A stretch of DNA of 64,000 bases from Vicia villosa (taxonomy: Eukaryota > Streptophyta > Magnoliopsida > Fabales > Fabaceae): assembly GCF_029867415.1 (NCBI RefSeq), contig NW_026705222.1, positions 62,001 through 126,000 on the forward strand, read 5' to 3'. Positions 56,403 through 64,000 of this stretch are shown in pieces. The position numbers were made by a program, and so were the translations under genes. Under the pieces are notes generated by a model that ran no database searches, was not told the origin of the DNA, and saw only the letters and a program-made list of their open reading frames with translations. The first letter of the stretch is position 1; every line of letters starts with the position of its first letter.

Positions 56403-58141
56403 CAGTGGCGGTTCTACCATGCGGCCAGCAGGGGCATATGCCCGGGCTCCTACTCCAACAGTGGTTCCTTCTACCTCCCTTTCTCTGTCTCCGTCGCCTC
56501 CATCCTCCTCTGTCTCTTCTCTTCCCATCGTCTCCAGCTTCTTCTATTTCCTCCGCCATCGAAGTCTTCTCTTCCATAATCCCATAGCAGCCGTAGGTAA
56601 GTTACTAGATTTCATTTACTTTACTTTTCCTATGTATGTATTCAACTCACCTTCTTCTTCTTAATATGCAAAAATCTGCATTGTTAAAGTTAGTTGGTAA
56701 GCTTATAATTCAAATTTCCAAACTTGCATTCCAGGTGTTCGACAGAATGTCTGACCCATGTTAAGTTTTAATTTTTGGATTATTAGTGATTGAAGAATTG
56801 AGTGATAATGGAAATGATATGAAATAAACTTATAAATATGATAAAAACGTGTCTAAAACATCAATGGAATTTGGGCAAGAGTTTTGAAGTAGAATAAAGA
56901 GTAGGAATGTCTTAAAAAGTCATAAACAATTTTTTTTTTGAACATAAGTCATAAACAATTTTCTTTTCTTTAACAATGGGCCTATTAGAGATGTGTAATT
57001 GTGGCATCATACTACTTACTACTTATGAGTTATCAATTTTAATTTGTACTCCTAGTTTTTCTTATGCATCTTATCAATTTATGTTTGTATCTCCATTTTT
57101 TCGTAGTAGTAAGATGTAAGAGTACAAATATAAGAACTAATATGGATAAGAACAAATATGATAAAAGTACAAAATCATTGGATAAGAACCATAATACTTC
57201 TAAGTTTTTGCGGGCGAAATAGCTTGTATTGGTGCAGGGTAAGAAGTATCTTCTTGTTCAATTTTTATTCACTTCAAGTTATGATTGAAGATAACTAACA
57301 ACTATTGTGGTTGATGTTTGCACAATTGCACATGATTTTTCTTCTATTACAACTTCTGAGTGTGATCCATTTTATCATATGGTGGAATAAGTATTGGATC
57401 TTAGATGGAGAAATAAAAATAGATGTACATATTATTACTCCTGCAAAGGTTATTTTGGTGCTCAATAATTAGATTTTGTAAAGACTTAGCTTCATATAAA
57501 TCTATGCATTTTGATATCTTTACATCTTATTTGACTTGGCACAGGTGCTCCCTTGGACTTGTTATGTCAACACTGTTTTATGTTTTTGCTATATGTGGAA
57601 TTGTGTATATGTATGCATCATATGCCTCAAATGGAAGAAGTATTTGTTTCACTCTCAAATGGAGAAGTAAGTTTCTATGATTTACATGCTTTTAATTTGC
57701 AATTACTTATCAAATAAAAAATCCTTATAAAGAGAAAAGGTTGGTAATGTCTCTTTATCATTCTTGACAAATTTTGGAGTATAAGAATTATAGCATGATG
57801 TTATGATGATGTATTGGCTGTAATGGTTTTTCAGGTGCGGCAATGGTTCCGAAATAAACACAGAGTCGACGGGTCAAGTTGCTTTATCAGTTAAGAGGAA
57901 GAATCTTTACGTTGATTTTTCAGATGAATCTTCATCAATAAAGGGTTTGTATAACATATTGGGACACCCTTTGAAGGGTTTCTTTCCTCCTCTTTTTTAC
58001 AAGAGCCTTTAACATTTTTTTGAGAGCGTTTATCTGTTACAATTCGTCAAAAAATTATTATGTCAAATACTGTCTTGATAGAAAATTATGAAGCCAGTGA
58101 AAACTTGCCCAGGCTTCCTAATTTTTCTGGCTCCGCCACTG
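56403..58141. mobile_element. hAT-type DNA transposon, non-autonomous, 1739 bp
   Basis: The ends are CAGTGGCGG and its complement CCGCCACTG, with weaker terminal similarity further in (GCCCGGGCT left, TGCCCAGGC right). The flanking 8-bp duplication TTTACCAA (56395-56402 and 58142-58149) is perfect. Both are hallmarks of the hAT superfamily. No hAT transposase domain is found. Two stretches look like exons with consensus borders: one ends CCGTAG/GTAAGT at 56596 and one is 57545-57666. Confidence 0.85.
57545..57666 (+). other. Exon-like segment inside the hAT element
   Basis: The 122 bases between TTGGCACAG and GTAAGT are flanked by good splice-site matches and open in more than one frame. One frame has a hydrophobic run (STLFYVFAICGIVYMYASYA), another reads QMEEVFVSLSNGE. 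I do not recognise the source. It could be a captured host exon or a decayed piece of transposase. Confidence 0.3.
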
Positions 58142-58920
58142 TTTACCAAGCAAAAAGTAGAAACTGTTCAAAAACCACAGTTATCTTCGCCTTATATATT
58201 GATGATCTGTTCAATGTATTTGTGCATAAAAATCAGCATCTTGTCAATGAATGGGATTTTCGGTGGAGGCGATGAATGAGGTGGTTTGCTAAGGCAATCT
58301 CCTTTGAAAATATTTTTTTGAGATTTTAGAGTTCGTGAATTCGGAAAACATTTGTCAACATGTTCAACATATGAAGGAGATTGCAACGTTGAATTTTCAC
58401 TCGCTATAGGTTTGACTTTCTTAGGAGCACCTTTTGTTTTTACCGGTTGAGAGGGTGGTTTTAAGTCTGTGATTTTTAGATATGCACCCTTCCTCCATTT
58501 CTATTTGATGTGGAAGTTTATATTGTCATCAGCTTTCAAAAATCTATCTTGTATCACTTCCCATTCGGTCAACATAGAAATATTCATTTTACCATCTTTC
58601 ATGACACCATCATCATCATCAAATATGAGTCTTTTTGAGTGAGTGCAAACTTCATCCATTTCTATCGGGCTATCAAGTTTCATCTTCTTAGATATAAGGC
58701 AGGCACATGGGAGACCATAGGTTAAATAAGTGTGCAACCATACTTTGAGCTATTAGAACCTACATTATCAACTTTTTTGACTTCATGAAAAATATAATTC
58801 AGACCTGGTCGAGATATGTTTCCAACCAACAAAGAATAAAAATTGTTGTGCTTGAAGCTATGTTCCAACAATGTGATGCTACGAACAAATGATATTTGTA
58901 TCTCATTATGTTGGTAACAA

Positions 58921-60032
58921 CAACTCGAGTATTGTATCGCGAGGATTTGTTGTATTGTTATTAACCTACGATTGGAACAATGGGGGGTTTAAGTTTCGAT
59001 TAATGTAAAATTAGTGCAAAAATTATTATCAAAATAAGCTTAAACGGCAATTCTACTGATTCGGGTACCAATTTATCACTGTTTCATAAAACTGCAATCC
59101 CCTAAGCGGATTCTATTCTCTTACCGGTTACAAGACCAATTAACAAGCAACATTGACATTATAAGATTTCATTTCTATTTTCTGAATAAAGCAAACGGAT
59201 CAACACAACCACGAATTAAGAAAACTTGATTCTAACATACGCATTTTAATGATTAAGCAATGATAAAGTATGAATAAAAGTCAAGGAACATCAATCAACC
59301 GGTATAAATCAATAGTATTATATATAACTCGAATTAAGCAAACCAGACTTATAGATTAATATTGAAGGGAAAAAAATTGGATTAAAGATTAAAAACCTCA
59401 AAGTATTTGAAAACTGTAACCAGCAGAATTTGCCCTAGGGGATTAGTTCCTCATGATTCGTACAAAGTTTCAATTTTTGATTTTTGTGAATAGTAAAAAA
59501 ATATGATATCCCAATATCACGGCCAAAATTGTTTTAACAACCTAAGGGTTTCACTTACAATCCGAACCGGGTCGAAAACATAACTCAAGCCCATAAAAAA
59601 ATCACCCAAAACAGCTTAATTTCTACCGTCAGAAACTGCAACGAACTTCTGGGAATTATACACTCCAAATCATCCTTTGACCCCAACAATAAAATTGTAT
59701 CTCTTTCTCTCAGCATTCCGGCGATTATTAGAACATGTCGATCTGATTCCCGTAGCTCCAGTTATGAATTTTTTATTAAAAGCTGCAAATTGTGAAAATA
59801 AAATACGAAAAATCAAATAAAGGCAAAAATAAACTAAATATAAAAACATCATAAAATAGAAAAATTAACAAAACAAACCATGGAAATTCCTAAGAACAAA
59901 CATAGAAGAATGTGCATCCAAATGCACTGATCAGTGTCTAACATGATCGGTCCAAGCACGGACAATTTTCTCTTTAACATGATCTAAAATTGTACTTTCA
60001 CTATATTTTAGTAAATCTAGATATTTCTCACA
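58921..60032. other. No recognisable feature
   Basis: AT-rich sequence with only short chance frames and no repeats or domains that I can identify. Confidence 0.4.
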
Positions 60033-60632
60033 TGTAACACCCGTATATTTTAATTTTTAATTTAAATGGAAATTTAATTAATAATTAGAGTTATTGGTGA
60101 TTTGTAGAATTTAATTGGAAAATGATGGTTTATGGTGTTGGGCCATGTGTGATGTTAAGGAATGAGGGGGTGTTATGTTAGTAAAGGTCTTATTCCAATT
60201 AAATTTTATTTTATAAAATAATAAGAATTGGGAATAAGGGAAAGGATCGTGAAAAGCAGAGCAGAAGAGATGAGGGATTGGAAAGCTGGTACGTGAAGAG
60301 GAGCAATGGAGGGAGAGACCAATCAAGAGCTCTTTGGCTAAGGTAAGGGGGGACTCTCCGGTTATCATCTATTATCGTGTTCTTAGATAATAATATTGAT
60401 TAGGGATGTTGTTGAGTCAATTGGATTATATGTTGGGTTTAGGGAGGTTATGGATTGATGAAAATTGCATGGATTATTGGTTGATTATGTGTTGTTTTGA
60501 TGTGTGATGATGAATAATGATGCAATTGATGGTTAAATGCCTGTATATGATGTTTAGAGTCAGTTTTGGACTCAATTTGGGTGAGATCGCAGGATCTGAC
60601 GCAGACCTAAAAGTCTGTGAAATCGCCAGTTC

Positions 60633-60759
60633 GCGCCGCGTCCTAGTGTTGGCGCCGCGAAGGCGTACTTGTTTTCTCACATCGCGCCGCGTGAATAGGT
60701 TGGCGCCGCGAACGTGTTTGTGTGCTTCAGGTCGCGCCGCGAACTTTGGTTGCGCCGCG
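60633..60759 (+). repeat. Six GCGCCGCG motifs in regular spacing
   Basis: Copies are at 60633, 60652, 60684, 60703, 60734 and 60752. Start-to-start distances are 19, 32, 19, 31 and 18, that is, three pairs. This is a CpG-dense island in very AT-rich surroundings. Confidence 0.85.
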
Positions 60760-61204
60760 TGCTGTAGCGTTAGTTGTTTTCTTGGAAACGTTAAATGATA
60801 TGTAACTTTCGAACCGTAGGTCCGTTTTTAGTGTCGTTTCGAGCACGATGAATCTTATGAGATAGCCTACGTGTTTAAATGATGAAATGAGGTGTGAATC
60901 CAATTATTTTTAAATATGATTTTATTTCTTGGTGATTGATGTATTGTACATATATGTGATGAGATGTGTTAAATACATGCTACGTTGAAATATTAATCAT
61001 GTGACGATTTGTTTAATTGGATGATATATTGTTGACATATATGATGAAATGTAACAATATAAGATGTTGTTTTGAGAAACATTATGATGTGATGAATTGT
61101 TGAGAATTGTATGATGTTGATTGATTTGTTTTGGAATGATGTGGATACATGTGTGTTCTTCTTATTGATGACGATGATTGATGTGGACACATGTATGTTC
61201 TTTA

Positions 61205-61302
61205 ATGATGATGATGATGATTGATTGTGATTGAATGATGTTAATATATATGAACATACTTGATAATGATGATGATGTTGATGATGATGATGATGATGAT
61301 GG
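61205..61302 (+). repeat. GAT/TGA microsatellite
   Basis: Runs of ATGATGATGATG at about 61205-61222 and 61264-61302 are separated by TTGATTG-type sequence. They explain an Asp-rich open frame at 61235-61489. Confidence 0.85.
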
Positions 61303-62132
61303 TATAAGTATGTTGTATATGTTGCATTCATTCATGTTCATTGATGATACTGTATCCATAAGGGTGTGTTGGATCAGTGAAGGGCATGATTCCCATTGTG
61401 TGGAATATGTGCTGGCAGGGCCGTATCTTGATGATGTTGGATCGGTCATGGGTTATTCCCATTTGATGAGGTTGGTACCACATGCATAGTGTCAGTTCAT
61501 ACATATGCATACTTTTATAACATGATTGGAAGTATTCCAGTGTTATAAATATTGATGATGTGTTGATTGCGTGTTTTGTTGAATTAATGTTGAGTATAAT
61601 TGTCTGTGTGAAAGATGTGTTCTGCTGATGTTTGTGTAAACGATGGATGTTCCTGATAATCTGAATATGATGAAATTGGGTGAATAATATAACTATGATG
61701 TGTTGTTACTTAAGATGCAATAACATTTGTTAACTGTGATGAGACTCACCCTTACTGTTGACATTTTCAGATTGAGGATAGCTGCTTTCGACTTGGTGAG
61801 GATTAGCTCATAAGTCGGTTTAGTTGTTGTGTCGCTGTCATGCTCTGATAGATGTAACACTGGGGACGCGATGTTTTGAGTTTCGATTATAACTCTATTG
61901 TTTATTTTATTTGAAGTTTGATACATTAACAATGTAATGTTGACTTGATGATTTGATTCTGCTGTGTAAACATGATTTTATCTAATGAGTTATAATTTCA
62001 GATGTTTCAGTGAATGCATGACATATGTCGAACGTGTGTTTTCTTTTATTTTTGAATTGTGACACCCTTTGCATGTTTACTCTGATTTAATTTTGTTAAT
62101 TGCCGTGGGGTATTAGAGGGGTGTTACAATAG

Positions 62133-62144
62133 TGGTATCAGAGC
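62133..62144 (+). other. Primer binding site (initiator tRNA-Met)
   Basis: TGGTATCAGAGC lies four bases after the LTR end and matches the standard plant initiator tRNA-Met complement exactly. Confidence 0.85.
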
Positions 62145-63600
62145 CTGGTTGGTCCGTCCGGCCAACTGTTGAGTCAGTTGAGTTGCGCGACAGTTGTATA
62201 TTGTCGGCATTTTATTCCTTGGTACGCGACATGTGAGTGAATCACTGTCGGTACTTGGTTGTTTGTTGCAGGTGTTGGATTGAAACAAGTGGGGGAGAAG
62301 CTTCGCTTCTCGGTTATGTTTCAGTTGTAAGAAGATTGATTCAGTAGGCTGTTGTTGGCAACAGTGCGAGCGTTGTTGGAGTTTGTTGTTTCCCGAATTG
62401 AAGGTGACTTGGAATTAAGACTTCACTGGAAATTGAGTTGGAACATCTTGAAGGAAGATGATTAGAGGTGATTGACAGTTATTGTAAGAGAAGGAAATTG
62501 GAAAGTTGCGATGTGTCAGCTCTACTGGTGTACTGCGAAGATGTCAGTTGAGTAGCCTTACGTCTCGGAAGAGATTCAGTTGCAAGTTTGCAAAGGGGAT
62601 TGCTGTAGTAACGTTTCAGAAATCTCACTTCGGCGATGGGATGTGTTGCTCAAGTTATAATAATGTTTGGAAGTGAAGAGATATGATAAAGGGCTGTCTG
62701 GAATGCGATCGAATTGAAGAGAATGAGTTCTCGAGTGAGATTTTCGTAAGCGAAACGCAGGAAAATTGCTGAATAGCTGCGGAACTTCGAAAATTCATAA
62801 CTGGAGTTCTGGACATCCGAATTGAGTTCCGTTTGAAGCGTCGGAAAGCTAACGGGATGAACTTTGTTATAAAAATAGTTGCAGCAGCTGTAACATATTT
62901 AATTGCGATAGAATGACGTCGAAAAGAGGTGAAGTTACGGTTACTCTTGTTCTTATAACTAGACTTGTTTATTGGCACTGCACGGGATGTCAGTGTCAGT
63001 GTTGAATGGATTGAAGGAATAATTAGAAGGTTTGTGGAGAAGTGATTTTAAGAATTGAATTTACCAATTGAGGAGTTTTGGATATATCGCATAGAGTGTC
63101 GCTGTATGATGTCAGTGTTGCATTTTTCGGGCAATGATTGGAAAATTCGTATCTTGAGTTCCGAGTGTCGGATTAATGTGTCGTTTGAACCTACGAGGAG
63201 AAGGGATTGTGTTCTAATTTATGGAAGATTTATAAATACAGTAGAGTGACCCTATGAGGAGAGGTTCTGAAGTCGGTTATGGAAGCGTGAAACTGGTTGA
63301 ATAGGAATGCCTACTACCGTGATTGTTTGAAACAAAAATCGAGTGGAACATGTTGTTGATGAATAGGTTGATGAGATGTTCGGTAATAAAGATGGTTTGA
63401 GTGCCGATGAATTTTAGTGAAGAGTTCATTAGTAGTAAAGATGGAATAAACTTTAGAACTCTTGGAATCGTATTTGTGATGGCAAAGTAACGATAAGTAT
63501 AAAAGAAGAATTGTAGGGAATTTCTAACATCTGTTAATGTGAGAAAGACTTTGTTGAGATGTCGAGTGGGATGATATTTGGGCACGAAAGATGTCATGGA
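62145..63600 (+). other. Decayed interior of the Tekay-like element
   Basis: No gag, protease or RT motif could be read with confidence in any frame. It is probably leader plus remains of deleted coding regions. Confidence 0.4.
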
Positions 63601-64000
63601 ATTTGGATTAAAACCACGAGTTATGAATGTTGTCTTAGTCGTGCAGGTTAATTGTATGGCTCAAGATTCAAAGTGTTTAGTGATCATAAGAGTTGAAGTA
63701 CCTCTTTAAATCAGAAAGGGCTTAATATGAGGCAGTAGAGATGATTAGAGTATATTTTTTCTTAGAATAGGATTTTGGTTTGAATCACCATCCTAATGAG
63801 GAAAATGTTGTGCTATGGTGTTGCGTAAGAAGTCTTTAAAATGTCGGTGCTAATGATGAATGAGTTGGATTTAATTGGATGATTTAGAGACTTGAGTTAG
63901 TATGTGAAGGCACTCCTAATAGTGTTAGATTGAGTATGCTAGAAGATGACTAGTGGTATTCTTAACGAGATTAGGGAAGGTCAGAAAGATGATGTTGAGT
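63601..64000 (+). pseudogene. Ty3/gypsy RNase H to integrase segment, decayed
   Basis: The plus strand shows LYGSRFKVFSDHKS near 63650, KGLNMRQ near 63718, a degraded stretch in place of the family's LNYHPGKANVVADALSRKS near 63770-63840, and MNELDLIG near 63860. FRDLS, then MTSGILNEIREGQKDDVE, follow to the window edge. The order and wording fit the end of RNase H and the start of integrase in Tekay/Del-type chromoviruses. Stops occur (for example within the TAG and TGA codons after RQ and DLIG), so it is not functional. The integrase core would lie beyond the window. Confidence 0.75.

Larger units (their letters stand above)
55917..58920 (-). pseudogene. MULE C-terminal region: SWIM-like zinc segment and OTU-like domain, split by a hAT element
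   Basis: On the minus strand from about 58920 the sequence reads SITLLEHSFKHNNFY, then a CHC-type segment (YLTYGLPCACLI near 58720) and EWEVIQDRFLKADDNINFHI near 58530. It goes on to SPSYVEHVDKCFPNS and IPFIDKMLIFMHKYIEQIIN near 58200, where the hAT element begins. After the insertion it continues at 56394 with KDKWMRFSKMSHLIASAYD near 56240 and RHFVQVYLKPGG near 56060, ending at 55917. This matches the tail of plant MULE transposases that carry an OTU-like cysteine protease domain. The catalytic DGNCG region is lost or hidden near the insertion. An in-frame stop near 56155 and other changes make it a pseudogene. Confidence 0.7.
60033..62128 (+). repeat. 5' LTR of the Tekay-like element (2096 bp)
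   Basis: It starts TGTAACACCCGTATATTTTA and ends GAGGGGTGTTACA; the ends are mutually inverted (TGTAACACCC and GGGTGTTACA). It contains the GCGCCGCG cluster at 60633-60759 and a GAT microsatellite. Confidence 0.8.
60033..64000 (+). mobile_element. Tekay-like Ty3/gypsy element, 5' part, runs off the window
   Basis: The LTR at 60033-62128 is followed by a tRNA-Met PBS and a decayed interior in which RNase H to integrase sequence appears at about 63600-64000. The interior before that is only about 1.5 kb, too short for gag, protease and RT, so it is deleted. The 3' end and the second target duplication are beyond the window. Confidence 0.75.

Noticed and set aside
61235..61489. Open frame with an Asp-rich run
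   Set aside because: It is the translation of a GAT microsatellite in the Tekay-like LTR.

Overview
The window looks like intergenic DNA from a large plant nuclear genome, almost certainly a legume. The evidence is Ty1/copia of the SIRE/Maximus type, Tat/Ogre-type elements with 2.7-4 kb LTRs and a tRNA-Arg primer site, a Tekay-like Ty3/gypsy element, L1-type LINEs, and a host-gene relic related to the CHR27/CHR28 class of SNF2 ATPases. The amount of Ogre-like sequence suggests the vetch/pea/lentil/grass-pea group, but that is inference. I see no intact host gene, no rRNA, no functional tRNA and no CRISPR. Nearly everything is transposable-element DNA, much of it nested.

Bases 1-39215 are a stack of insertions. 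A decayed SIRE-like copia tail (1-3590, plus strand, with an env-like third ORF) abuts a minus-strand Ty3/gypsy gag region (about 3591-6036). A younger SIRE-like copia element starts at 6037 and runs through a 1.2 kb LTR, PBS, an uninterrupted gag (10711-12453), a frameshifted protease, and integrase/RT up to 14601. Its LTR is split by an Ogre-like solo LTR (6249-9617, target duplication GATGG). Its RT is split by a 24.3 kb composite (14602-38900, target duplication ATGAA). That composite is a gag-only Ogre-like element on the minus strand (LTRs 14602-18588 and 34909-38900). Its gag is in turn split by a second, almost coding-free Ogre-like element (22493-32794, target duplication GTGCC). LTR-to-LTR hand counts (about 23 substitutions in 4.0 kb for the outer, about 6 in 2.7 kb for the inner) agree with this order. 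After the composite about 25 bases of copia RT resume, then run into a head-inverted copy of the copia LTR end (38926-39215).

Bases 39216-50030 hold fragments of a second minus-strand copia family (direct repeats, RNase H tail, LTR and polypurine tract), a 3'-truncated LINE with an intact 5' leader (about 42367-45420), a 5'-truncated LINE with a 760-codon open frame (45445-47763), and an AT-rich array of about 125-bp units split by a third LINE fragment.

Bases 50182-52656 are the only host-gene trace: a pseudogene of a SNF2 ATPase with an embedded RING finger, carrying a stop, a lost zinc ligand and a deletion in the C-terminal helicase lobe.

Bases 53328-58920 carry a LINE tail, a gypsy integrase scrap, a 184-bp Mutator-type MITE, and MULE fragments including an OTU-like C-terminal region. 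The latter is interrupted by a 1.74 kb hAT-type element with 8-bp target duplications. From 60033 to the window end a Tekay-like Ty3/gypsy element begins (LTR 60033-62128, tRNA-Met PBS) with a decayed, internally shortened interior.

The most unusual content is the pair of nested, recently moved Ogre-like elements without pol. They share a conserved non-coding block, the same primer site and polypurine tract, and different tandem arrays next to the polypurine tract. The smaller one also has tRNA-like modules in its LTRs.
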